A stretch of 5,740 nt of DNA from an uncultured Marmoricola sp. (GCA_937868455.1 CALMMO010000316.1:1-5740); one strand, 5' to 3'. Shown: positions 1 to 5,740, numbered from the stretch's first letter. Notes: generated by a model not told the origin, from the letters alone. Numbers and translations: made by a program.

Positions 1-1152
1 CGAGAGGTTCGACTTCATCAAGGTGACGATGGTTTCCAGTTGCGGGTCACCAGCAGCGTAAGTCAGCGACAAGTTCAACTTCTTTGCATCGCCGTACCCC
101 GCATCGCGCAGCAAGGTTTTCGCGCGCTCAACATCCGTTGTTGGCTGGACTGAGTCGGTGTTGCCCAGCAAGCCCGCCGGCACCACCCCGCTTGCCTTGC
201 CGACAGCTCCGCCCAGGACAGACACGATGCCGTCGTAGTCGATGGCCGCAGCAACTGCCTGACGTAGGGACTTGTCCTTCAACGGGCCAGAACCGGTATT
301 GAGCATCGCCAAGATGTTTTGGAATGACGAGTTACGCGTCGTCTTCACACCGGAATCACTTTGCAGCGACTTGAAAAGCGGCGCGGACAGTTGCGGAATG
401 AACGATCCCTGACCACTTTGAAGCAGTTGCACCGCAGTTGTCTGTTCGGGCACGACCTTGAAGTTGATAGACGTGTAGTGAGCCCCTGACCAGCCACCCC
501 AATAGTCGGCATTCTTCACCAGGGACAGCTCATCTTCAGTGCCTTGCTTCCACGAGCCAACTTTGTAGGCGCCTGTGCCTGCGGCCTGGCCCTGGCTGAA
601 CCACTTCCCCAGCTTGCCTGAGCCTGCGGCTGTGGTGTCGTAAATGAATGCGGCGTACGCCGAGGACACGATCAGGTCCAGCGGTGCGGCGTACTTGAGA
701 TGGAATACCAATGTGGATTCATCGGGGGCATCAATAGTCTTCACCGGATCCCAGATGTAGGCCGCGCCACCGTTGAGTGAGATAGTGCGCTCGATTGCTG
801 CCTTGGCAGCCGCTGCCGTCAGTGGGTTGCCGGTTGTGAACTTCACGCCCTTGCGTAAGACGAAGGTCCAGGTGAGACCGCCATCGGTCTGCTTCCACGA
901 AGTGGCCAACAACGGCTCCACTTTGCCGGTCTTGGGGTTCGATCGAGTCAACTGCTCATAGAGGTTGTTCATTGCAATGATCTCGTTGGAGTAACTCGTG
1001 GCCGGATCCCACTCGGTGATCACATCAAGATTGTTCAAGTAGGTGAACGCCTGATCCGTCGCAGGGGCCGTTTTGGTCGGCGCCTTTCCGGTGCATGCAC
1101 CCAGCGCAAGTGCCATCGCGACCGCCAGAGCAGCCCTAGTCAGTTTGTGCAT
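1..1152 (-). CDS. ABC transporter family 5 substrate-binding lipoprotein (partial, C-terminus outside window)
   Basis: This is the N-terminal 384 residues of an extracytoplasmic solute-binding protein of the peptide/nickel class (SBP_bac_5). Such proteins are lipid-anchored outside the membrane and hand substrate to an ABC importer. The protein opens with a charged n-region, a hydrophobic stretch and a lipobox LGAC, with the modified cysteine at residue 20, followed by a short Thr/Ala/Pro linker. Family hallmarks follow in order: the YEQL segment (about 65-68), LLATSWK and the LTWTFVLRKGVKF segment (about 81-105), GTGAYKVGSW (192-201), a QLLQSGQ stretch (242-248) and LRQAVAAAIDY (296-306). 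The frame stays open to the left edge; roughly 100-150 residues should be missing. The ATG at 1152 has a strong AAGGAGA ribosome site 5 nt upstream. It lies 25 bp after the HyuA-type gene, so it is the third gene of the operon. Family is certain; the ligand (peptide, hydantoin-like or other) cannot be read from sequence. Confidence 0.93.
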   Translation of the reverse strand, partial: MHKLTRAALAVAMALALGACTGKAPTKTAPATDQAFTYLNNLDVITEWDPATSYSNEIIAMNNLYEQLTRSNPKTGKVEPLLATSWKQTDGGLTWTFVLRKGVKFTTGNPLTAAAAKAAIERTISLNGGAAYIWDPVKTIDAPDESTLVFHLKYAAPLDLIVSSAYAAFIYDTTAAGSGKLGKWFSQGQAAGTGAYKVGSWKQGTEDELSLVKNADYWGGWSGAHYTSINFKVVPEQTTAVQLLQSGQGSFIPQLSAPLFKSLQSDSGVKTTRNSSFQNILAMLNTGSGPLKDKSLRQAVAAAIDYDGIVSVLGGAVGKASGVVPAGLLGNTDSVQPTTDVERAKTLLRDAGYGDAKKLNLSLTYAAGDPQLETIVTLMKSNLS

Positions 1153-1157
1153 TTCCG

Positions 1158-1164
1158 TCTCCTT
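1158..1164 (-). promoter_or_regulatory. Ribosome binding site of the SBP lipoprotein gene
   Basis: AAGGAGA on the minus strand, 5 nt before the ATG at 1152. It decides the start: an in-frame GTG lies a few codons upstream but overlaps this site, and only the ATG leaves a normal lipoprotein signal peptide. Confidence 0.8.
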
Positions 1165-1177
1165 CACTCATGCGTTC

Positions 1178-2746
1178 TCACATACGACTTAACGGGCCAA
1201 CTGCTTTCACACTGATCCGCGCGACTGGTTCGGTGAGGTATGCCAAAGGCACTTCATCGATTTCCACAATCTCCACTCGATCTGGGTCGGCTCCGGCTTG
1301 AACCGCCCGGGCCTTGGCCTGGGCACAAGCCGACTCGATCGCGACCTCACGACCTTGGCCCAGCGACACAACTTCCTCCCAGCGCCCACTCACGCTGGCA
1401 ATCGCGGCCCCAATGGCATTGGCCACATCGAAGTTTTCCGGGCGAAGTACCTTCGACACCCCCGGCAACGAATCCGGAATCAGCATCGAGCCACCCCCGA
1501 CAACGATCAACGGCACATCCGCGCGGCCGACCTTCATCCGGTCGACACCTTCCGCAACGGCGTCATCGCTGGCTGACATTGCCCGCGCGAGCAGGTCGAG
1601 TGAGCTGTCCGGCAGAGGACTCCCGCCGATCTGGCCGCGCCCTGCAGCAACCAATGCATCAGAGAGCGTCGCGGTGGGTCCCCCGAAGACCAACGCTTCT
1701 TGCGGCAATCGGTAGCCGACACTGTCAGGTCCCAGCTGGACCTCGGGCGATCCCAGCGTCCCGGGTCGCACGATCGTGCCGCCACCAAGTGGCAACGCCA
1801 GCACATCGGGCATCCGGAAATTGGTCGAGACCCCACCGATATCAACGGCGTACGCCGACTCCCTGGGGAAACCATTGACGATCATGCCGAAGTCTGTGCT
1901 CGTGCCCCCCACGTCAGCTACCAACGCATCCGTCATCCCCGTCAGGAACGCGGCACCGCGGATCGAGTTGGCTGGCCCCGAGCCGATCGTGAGGATCGGG
2001 AATCGGGCCGCGAACTCTAGGTCCATCAAAGTGCCGTCGTTTTGAGCGAAGAGCACCGACGCGTCAATCTCGTGCTCGGCCAGCGCTTGAGTCATCGCGT
2101 TGGCGATGTCGCGCGCCACTCCAGTCAGCGCCGCGTTGAGGATGGTTGCATTCTCGCGTGGCAAGAGCCCCAGTGATCCGACAAGGTGACTCAACGAGAT
2201 GACGACATCATCACCGAGCACCTCGCGGGCGATGGCTGCCGCCTGACTTTCATGCTCACCTGAAATTGGTGAGAACACCGCCGAAATAGCGACTGCCTCG
2301 ACCTTGCCGACCAAGTCCGTAAAGAACGTCCGAGTCGCTTCGGCGTCGAAGGGCACAACCTCGCGCCCGTCGTACTCAAACCCTCCGCGGACCACTGTGC
2401 TGTGTCCGCCCACGGCCGCAACCAAGTCCTCGGGCCAGGAGTACATCGGCCGCACAGCCAGACTCGATGGTGCTCCCACGCGCAGCACTGCCACCTTGTG
2501 GAGTCGGCGACGCTCTAAGACGGCATTGGTGGCATGGGTGGTGCCAAGCATGACGTGAGTGATCCGGCTCTTATCTAGGCCCGCAGCCACAACCGCCGCG
2601 ATGGCCGCTTGAATGCCGGACGTGACGTCAGTTGTCGTGGACTGCTTTGAGCGGGCAACCACTCGGTCTTCAAGATCCAAAATGACGGCGTCAGTATTGG
2701 TGCCACCCACGTCGATCCCCAGGCGCAGGTCAGGTTTACGAGGCAT
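1178..2746 (-). CDS. Hydantoinase/oxoprolinase family protein (HyuA-type subunit)
   Basis: A 522-residue cytoplasmic protein of the hydantoinase A/oxoprolinase family, whose members use ATP to open cyclic amides or drive related carboxylations. The N-terminal domain has the phosphate-binding loop GIDVGGTNTDAV (10-21) and GTTHATNAV (68-76). The second domain has IGSGPANSIRGA (254-265), ADVGGTSTDFG (277-287), the glycine turn LGGGTIV (320-326) and an adenosine-type motif VVGGGSMLIPD (415-425), so the actin-like ATPase fold appears intact. The length fits the short HyuA form found beside DUF917 genes, not the 1,200-residue 5-oxoprolinase fusion. The start is the ATG at 2746: GGAGGT lies 5 nt upstream and the glycine loop then sits near the N-terminus as usual. 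An earlier in-frame ATG at 2785 would add 13 residues lying inside the preceding gene and lacks this support. The start overlaps the DUF917 gene by 11 bp, implying translational coupling. No HyuB partner is seen. Family is secure; the substrate is unknown. Confidence 0.92.
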   Translation of the reverse strand: MPRKPDLRLGIDVGGTNTDAVILDLEDRVVARSKQSTTTDVTSGIQAAIAAVVAAGLDKSRITHVMLGTTHATNAVLERRRLHKVAVLRVGAPSSLAVRPMYSWPEDLVAAVGGHSTVVRGGFEYDGREVVPFDAEATRTFFTDLVGKVEAVAISAVFSPISGEHESQAAAIAREVLGDDVVISLSHLVGSLGLLPRENATILNAALTGVARDIANAMTQALAEHEIDASVLFAQNDGTLMDLEFAARFPILTIGSGPANSIRGAAFLTGMTDALVADVGGTSTDFGMIVNGFPRESAYAVDIGGVSTNFRMPDVLALPLGGGTIVRPGTLGSPEVQLGPDSVGYRLPQEALVFGGPTATLSDALVAAGRGQIGGSPLPDSSLDLLARAMSASDDAVAEGVDRMKVGRADVPLIVVGGGSMLIPDSLPGVSKVLRPENFDVANAIGAAIASVSGRWEEVVSLGQGREVAIESACAQAKARAVQAGADPDRVEIVEIDEVPLAYLTEPVARISVKAVGPLSRM

Positions 2747-3803
2747 GGAGCACCTCCACCGGGACATAGTCGAAGTCGTAGCCAAACACCCGAGGGCCAG
2801 CCACTTCGAGGCCGCGCTTGGTGCGCCAAATCGGGTCGCAAGGCATCGCGATCACCGCGACTCGTTGGCCATATCGAACCGTCTCGGTGGCCACCGCGTC
2901 CGCGGTCTGGCTATCAACCAAGGTGATCAGGTCGGGGACAATGACGCGCACCTGACCGTCTTCGAGCGCGACGAGGTTCTCGTTTTGGATCTCGATGCGA
3001 ACTAGGCGGCCCTGGTCGGCCCCGTATCCCTCCACCACGACACTGCCGCGCACAAACCCTCCGGCAGTACGCCGCTGCACGTCGACCACTTTGCCTTCGA
3101 TCAGCTTGATCCCCTGGACCGCTGCCAAGAGCCCCTCCACCGGGTGCTCGGAGGCAACAACGGCTCGTCCGATCCGCAAAGCGTTGCTGACGCTGCCCTC
3201 GACGATCGCCCCCCGTGCGCGCTGCACGGGCATCACGTAGTCACTCATGGCCGCACTGCCACCAAACACTTCGGTCACTGAGCGGGCGATCAACTCAGCC
3301 CAATGGCCGTCAACGGCTTGCACAATAATCGCGTTGTCGCGCTCATCGGCTAACACGATCAACGAGGGCGGGAGTCCAGCGACGTTCATCGACATCATGT
3401 CGACCTGGGGAAACGCTCTGCCCATCCCGTCGGCGTCAAGAAGCGGAAGTCCCGATCGCGCCGCCCAGGCTGCCGGAAGCACCCCGTTGCCACCGCCGAT
3501 CTCACTGACCATAAGAGCAACCACAGGCTGACCGGTGTGGTGCTCAACCAGTCTGCGCAGACTGCCGATCTCAGTACCGGAGGAGAGCTTCTCGATCGAC
3601 ACTGAGGGCGCCCCGATCATCCCCACCGGCATCAAGATGCCCTCAGGGGGCAGATCAGCCAACGTGACCACCTCAACCGGGCCACACTCACTCAAAGCCT
3701 GATGGGCAATCAGCGCGCTGGTCGTCACCTCGCCACCGCCTCCGGTGCCGAGCACAGCACAGCCACGCGCCAGAGCCGGGATGTCGTCTTGGGTGATCAA
3801 CAC
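2736..3803 (-). CDS. DUF917 / S-methyl-thiohydantoin desulfurase family protein
   Basis: A cytoplasmic protein of about 355 residues in the DUF917 family (Pfam PF06032, now named after S-methyl thiohydantoin desulfurase). From the GTG start the family signatures run ARGCAVLGTGGGG (12-24), SEIGGGNGVLP (100-110), DADGMGRAFPQ (123-133), GAIVEGSVSNALRIG (198-212) and a C-terminal VFGYDFDYVPV (339-349). The open frame continues upstream to 4109, but that extension is antisense to the regulator gene and resembles nothing in the family, whose proteins begin a few residues before the conserved ARG.A.LGTGGGG. The likely start is therefore GTG at 3803, or TTG at 3800, which has better spacing (6 nt) from a GGTGAG ribosome site at 3807-3812. 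It is the first gene of the operon and is translationally coupled to the HyuA-type gene. The family acts on, or is genetically linked to, thiohydantoin and hydantoin-like rings. Family assignment is firm; the actual substrate is inference. Confidence 0.9.
   Translation of the reverse strand: MLITQDDIPALARGCAVLGTGGGGEVTTSALIAHQALSECGPVEVVTLADLPPEGILMPVGMIGAPSVSIEKLSSGTEIGSLRRLVEHHTGQPVVALMVSEIGGGNGVLPAAWAARSGLPLLDADGMGRAFPQVDMMSMNVAGLPPSLIVLADERDNAIIVQAVDGHWAELIARSVTEVFGGSAAMSDYVMPVQRARGAIVEGSVSNALRIGRAVVASEHPVEGLLAAVQGIKLIEGKVVDVQRRTAGGFVRGSVVVEGYGADQGRLVRIEIQNENLVALEDGQVRVIVPDLITLVDSQTADAVATETVRYGQRVAVIAMPCDPIWRTKRGLEVAGPRVFGYDFDYVPVEVLHAS
2752..2757 (-). promoter_or_regulatory. Ribosome binding site of the HyuA-type gene, inside the upstream coding region
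   Basis: GGAGGT on the minus strand, 5 nt before the ATG at 2746. It lies within the last codons of the DUF917 gene, so ribosomes finishing that gene end next to the new start. It settles the start codon and points to coupled translation. Confidence 0.8.
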
Positions 3804-3806
3804 ACA

Positions 3807-3812
3807 CTCACC
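3807..3812 (-). promoter_or_regulatory. Probable ribosome binding site of the DUF917 gene
   Basis: GGTGAG on the minus strand, 3 nt before GTG (3803) and 6 nt before TTG (3800). It is a moderate match to the ribosome consensus. Its spacing slightly favours the TTG, so the first codon is uncertain by one residue. Confidence 0.45.
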
Positions 3813-3838
3813 GTAAGCGCGCGGCTGAGCGGTGTCTT

Positions 3839-3851
3839 GTACTTCAAGTAC
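3839..3851. repeat. Perfect inverted repeat GTACTT-C-AAGTAC, candidate operator
   Basis: Two 6-bp arms, GTACTT and AAGTAC, are perfectly complementary around a single central C. A second forward half site, GTACTTCGAG at 3871-3880, matches 3839-3848 in 9 of 10 bases and lies 32 bp away, close to three helical turns. Position in the divergent region suggests a binding site for the adjacent PucR-type regulator. The repeat itself is plain in the sequence; the operator role is inference. Confidence 0.55.
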
Positions 3852-3870
3852 GGTATTGCTAGCGATCTTC

Positions 3871-3880
3871 GTACTTCGAG
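3871..3880 (+). repeat. Second copy of the GTACTTC half site
   Basis: GTACTTCGAG repeats the left arm of the 3839-3851 palindrome in direct orientation with one mismatch over 10 bases. It sits 20-29 bp before the chosen regulator start, a place where bound protein could block transcription of the regulator gene. Role inferred from position only. Confidence 0.4.
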
Positions 3881-3899
3881 ACCAGATTCGGCGGAACAG

Positions 3900-5357
3900 A
3901 TGGAGAGCATCTCGACATTCATCTCCAACGCCATCGCCTGCCCGGTCGAGGTCCGGGCAATGCCACATCAGCCGCGCGATATCACCAAAGTGAGCCTTCT
4001 TGAGGATCTCAGTCGCCTCGAACCAATCACCCAGGGCACTCTCCTCGTGCTGACTCGGTCCACTGTCGCAGCCGCCGGGAGCTTCCAACTCGATGTCTTC
4101 GTGCGCCACTGTGCCCAGCGAGGCGCGGCCGCTGTGCTGATGCGTCGCTCAACCCCACGCTCGATTACTGCGGAGTCGTTGGCGGTCCGCGGCGGGGTAG
4201 CGCTGCTTGATATCGACGACTCAGTCGACCCACTGTTCGTCGTCGACGAACTCTCCACACGAGTCGGTGGCGACGCACGGGCAGCGTTGCGAAAGTTGGC
4301 TACCGTCGCTCGCCGTACTCATCAGGGAGCGAGTGTCGAAGAAGTCGTCGCCGAAATCTCTCTGGGATGCGAAGTGGCAATGGAGTACCTGCACGGAGAA
4401 AGCCATGCGGGCTCACCGGTGCGCGCCAATGGGCGCGTGATTGGGGCCGTGCGGGCGGCAAGCTCCGCGGACTTCGCAGTGATCGCAGCACGACTAGCTG
4501 CCGACTCCGCAACGGCATTGATCGCCGAGCAAGAGAGACTGCTCATCGCCCCGGTTCGAACCGCGTCGGCCGCACTCGCCGCCATCTTGTTGTGCTCCCA
4601 AGCCAACCTCGCTTCAGTGAGCGCCCGTGCCAGTGAAGTCGGACTTGATGTCGATGGTTGGCATACCGCGGCCAGGTTGGCCGTGATCGACAACAAGATC
4701 GCATCCGATCACGTGCATCTTGAAGAAGAACTCGTGCAACTCCTTGCCGAGCATCAAACTCGCCATGACTCTGCGCAGTGGTCCGTGGCTCGCCCGGACC
4801 AGACTTTCGTCATCGTGCGCACCACACCCTCACGACCCGGCACTCAGGCATCCGGGCGACTCAATCAATCGATCAGGGCCGTCGTCGAACGACTGGGCGA
4901 AGCCCACCCGCACCTTAACTTTCACGTCGGTTTGGCGACCTCACATCAAGGCGCCGCAGGACTACGCCTGTGCGCTGAGGAATCGCGGATTGCGCTGGCC
5001 GCCGCCAAACTCACTGATGGGCCGCTCAGTATTTGCGAGTTTCAATCGCTCGGCGCGCGCCGAATGCTCGCCGAATGGATGATCACCGAAGCCGGTCGCG
5101 AGACTGTGCGCGACGTACTCGCGCCGATCGACGCGCTTGGCGAGCAGCGAGCCGCCACCGCGGTGGCCACCTTGCACGCCTATCTCGACGAACAAGGCTC
5201 ACTCCAACGGGCCGCACAGCGCCTCCACGTGCACCGCAACGCGGTTGTGTATCGCCTCGAGCGTCTGCGCGCCGCCGGGATCGATCTTGACGACCCTGAC
5301 AATCGCTTCGCGCTACAACTTGCCTGCCGGGCTCGGCTGACGACCACTGAGGCCTAA
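3900..5357 (+). CDS. PucR/CdaR-family transcriptional regulator
   Basis: A cytoplasmic DNA-binding regulator of about 485 residues with the usual PucR layout. Residues 1-110 fit the PucR N-terminal domain, with TQGTLLVLTR near 45-55 and RGGVALLDIDD near 95-105. A middle segment follows, with a degenerate GGDEF-like (CdaR) domain whose markers are HPHLNFHVGLATS and LRLCAEESRIALAAAK. The C-terminal helix-turn-helix (HTH_30) is GSLQRAAQRLHVHRNAVVYR at about 433-452, then LERLRAAGIDLDDPDNRFAL. This family often governs catabolism of purines, amino acids and other nitrogen compounds, responding to a pathway metabolite. The ATG at 3900 keeps the whole N-terminal domain but has a poor ribosome site. 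ATG at 3960 has GAGGT 7 nt upstream (3948-3952) yet would cut into that domain. The frame is open back to 3702, but this would run antisense into the DUF917 gene. It is divergent from the operon it probably controls. Family is certain; effector and target are inferred. Confidence 0.9.
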   Translation: MESISTFISNAIACPVEVRAMPHQPRDITKVSLLEDLSRLEPITQGTLLVLTRSTVAAAGSFQLDVFVRHCAQRGAAAVLMRRSTPRSITAESLAVRGGVALLDIDDSVDPLFVVDELSTRVGGDARAALRKLATVARRTHQGASVEEVVAEISLGCEVAMEYLHGESHAGSPVRANGRVIGAVRAASSADFAVIAARLAADSATALIAEQERLLIAPVRTASAALAAILLCSQANLASVSARASEVGLDVDGWHTAARLAVIDNKIASDHVHLEEELVQLLAEHQTRHDSAQWSVARPDQTFVIVRTTPSRPGTQASGRLNQSIRAVVERLGEAHPHLNFHVGLATSHQGAAGLRLCAEESRIALAAAKLTDGPLSICEFQSLGARRMLAEWMITEAGRETVRDVLAPIDALGEQRAATAVATLHAYLDEQGSLQRAAQRLHVHRNAVVYRLERLRAAGIDLDDPDNRFALQLACRARLTTTEA

Positions 5358-5392
5358 GCCTGTTTGAGTTGGCTGGCTGTCTTGACTGCGCA

Positions 5393-5436
5393 ACGTCATA
5401 CGAAACGAACCCTATGACGACCTATTCGTATGACGT
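5393..5436 (+). terminator. Stem-loop 1 after the regulator gene (possible bidirectional terminator)
   Basis: Perfect 12-bp arms, ACGTCATACGAA (5393-5404) and TTCGTATGACGT (5425-5436), enclose a 20-nt loop. It begins 35 bp after the regulator stop codon. There is no T-tract and the loop is large, so it is not a textbook intrinsic terminator, although actinobacterial terminators often lack the T-tract. The loop carries TATGACG (5413-5419), which could pair with the left arm in an alternative 7-bp hairpin. Confidence 0.4.
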
Positions 5437-5445
5437 CCTGCAACG

Positions 5446-5487
5446 CGTCATACGAACAAAGCCCTATCGCGACCGTTTCGTATGACG
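5446..5487 (+). terminator. Stem-loop 2, second copy of the tandem hairpin
   Basis: Perfect 11-bp arms, CGTCATACGAA (5446-5456) and TTCGTATGACG (5477-5487), enclose a loop of 20 nt, the same length as in the first copy. The pair just outside is G5445-T5488 where the first copy has A5393-T5436, so pairing would be kept as G-U in RNA. It lies 55 bp past the minus-strand phosphoesterase stop codon and could act for either converging gene. The terminator role is inference. Confidence 0.4.
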
Positions 5488-5542
5488 TCTGCGAAAACTA
5501 GGCCCGCGACCGCAGCCGAAAGGTGGGCTGGCAGCTATTGGG

Positions 5543-5740
5543 TCAGTGGCACATGGCCCGACCGCGGTCGCGCGTGCGGCCGTCGATAGTCACGAAGCGC
5601 CAGGAGAATCCAGCAGCGCGCAACCTGAGGTCGAGCACGCCGTAGTGCTTGTTGTCGAAGTAAGCCGATGCGGGTAGGCGCTTCTTGAGCGGGTAAAGGT
5701 GCTTGCCGCCCGTGCCGACCACAAAAGAGGTCATACCCCG
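5543..5740 (-). CDS. Calcineurin-like metallophosphoesterase, C-terminal fragment (runs off right edge)
   Basis: The last 65 residues of a minus-strand protein whose beginning lies beyond the window. The segment FVVGTGGKHLYPL, then YGVLDLRLRAAGFSWRFVTIDG, and an ending with a cysteine near the terminus (RAMCH) match, from memory, the end of the purple-acid-phosphatase/calcineurin-like phosphoesterases that actinobacteria commonly secrete. In that group the GTGG block follows the metal-binding GHxH motif, and the final Trp-Arg/Gln-Phe strand closes the fold. The metal ligands themselves are outside the window, so activity cannot be judged. A Met at 5734 is probably internal, because residues before it (Arg-Gly) continue the family pattern. 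The gene converges on the regulator gene and is probably unrelated to the hydantoinase-type operon. Confidence 0.7.
   Translation of the reverse strand, partial: RGMTSFVVGTGGKHLYPLKKRLPASAYFDNKHYGVLDLRLRAAGFSWRFVTIDGRTRDRGRAMCH

Larger units (their letters stand above)
3804..3899. promoter_or_regulatory. Divergent promoter/operator region between the DUF917 operon and the PucR-type gene
   Basis: This gap of about 96 bp separates the starts of two divergently transcribed units, so promoters in both directions should lie here. It holds a perfect inverted repeat (3839-3851), another copy of its half site (3871-3880), and an imperfect palindrome ATtGCTAGCgAT (3855-3866). No convincing -35/-10 pair is visible: TTGTAC at 3837-3842 followed after 17 nt by TAGCGA (3860-3865) is the best plus-strand candidate and is weak. 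PucR-type regulators often control the adjacent divergent operon, which fits this arrangement. Confidence 0.55.
5389..5492. repeat. Tandem pair of 52-bp units, each an inverted repeat
   Basis: Two adjacent 52-bp units (5389-5440 and 5441-5492) match at 37 of 52 positions by hand alignment. The matches are concentrated in the stem arms and in two loop blocks, CCCTAT and CGACC. The 7-mer CGTCATA or its complement occurs five times: 5394-5400, 5413-5419, 5429-5435, 5446-5452 and 5481-5487. The array fills most of the gap between the converging regulator and metallophosphoesterase genes. It could be a double terminator, a small family of dispersed palindromic repeats, or a protein-binding array. 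The structure is seen directly; the function is open. Confidence 0.85.

Noticed and set aside
84..302. Plus-strand short frame over the SBP gene
   Set aside because: Antisense to a coding frame whose family motifs read through this stretch; low-complexity Arg/Pro composition.
1162..1192. Resemblance of CACATACGAC near the HyuA-type stop to the hairpin stem GTCATACGAA
   Set aside because: Only a 7-base core is shared, there is no inverted partner and no conserved loop, so chance is the simplest explanation.
1240..1878. Plus-strand frame of 212 residues opposite the HyuA-type gene
   Set aside because: Rich in Arg, Pro and His with no recognisable domain, as expected of an antisense shadow in high-G+C DNA.
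2747..2785. Earlier ATG for the HyuA-type gene
   Set aside because: The 13 extra residues lie inside the preceding gene, and GGAGGT is placed correctly for the ATG at 2746.
3702..3899. 66-residue upstream extension of the regulator frame
   Set aside because: It overlaps the opposite-strand DUF917 coding region, and its composition is that of an antisense shadow; the PucR domain begins after 3900.
3804..4109. 102-residue N-terminal extension of the DUF917 frame back to an ATG at 4109
   Set aside because: It is antisense to the well-supported regulator coding region and shows none of the family's sequence; the conserved ARGCAVLGTGGGG motif should lie near the N-terminus.
5389..5492. CRISPR array or integron attC site
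   Set aside because: There are only two units, the similarity runs through the whole 52-bp period with no unique spacers, no cas or integrase gene is present, and GTTRRRY-type core sites are absent.
5505..5572. 9-bp inverted repeat CGCGACCGC / GCGGTCGCG spanning the phosphoesterase stop codon
   Set aside because: The arms are 50 nt apart and made of common G+C-rich words, and the right arm is inside coding sequence next to the chance palindrome CGACCGCGGTCG (5559-5570).

Overview
The window looks like chromosomal DNA from a high-G+C actinobacterium (G+C roughly 60% by eye). The evidence is strong G/C preference at third codon positions, a lipoprotein solute-binding protein, a PucR/CdaR-type regulator of actinobacterial style, and a secreted-type metallophosphoesterase C-terminus of a kind common in that phylum. 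The genus cannot be fixed from this sequence.

Layout: positions 1-3803 hold a tightly packed minus-strand operon. In transcription order it encodes a DUF917 (S-methyl-thiohydantoin desulfurase family) protein at 3803-2736, a hydantoinase/oxoprolinase HyuA-type subunit at 2746-1178, and a family 5 lipoprotein substrate-binding protein of an ABC importer, which starts at 1152 and runs off the left edge. The first two genes overlap by 11 bp and the third starts 25 bp after the second ends, so they are very probably co-transcribed. Transcribed away from them on the plus strand is a PucR/CdaR-family regulator (about 3900-5357). The roughly 96-bp divergent intergenic region carries a perfect GTACTT-C-AAGTAC inverted repeat plus a second near-copy of the half site 32 bp away, a plausible operator.

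After the regulator comes a 185-bp convergent gap (5358-5542) with a tandem pair of 52-bp units. Each unit is a perfect 11-12 bp inverted repeat around a 20-nt loop, and the 7-mer CGTCATA (or its complement) occurs five times. On the far side, on the minus strand, is the C-terminal end of a calcineurin-like metallophosphoesterase that continues beyond the right edge.

Working model (inference): the SBP captures a small peptide-like or cyclic-amide compound, permease and ATPase genes probably lie left of the window, the DUF917 and HyuA proteins process it in the cytoplasm, and the PucR-type protein controls the operon from the shared promoter region. The substrate is unknown. The most unusual items are the tandem hairpin repeat and the DUF917-HyuA pair with no HyuB visible.
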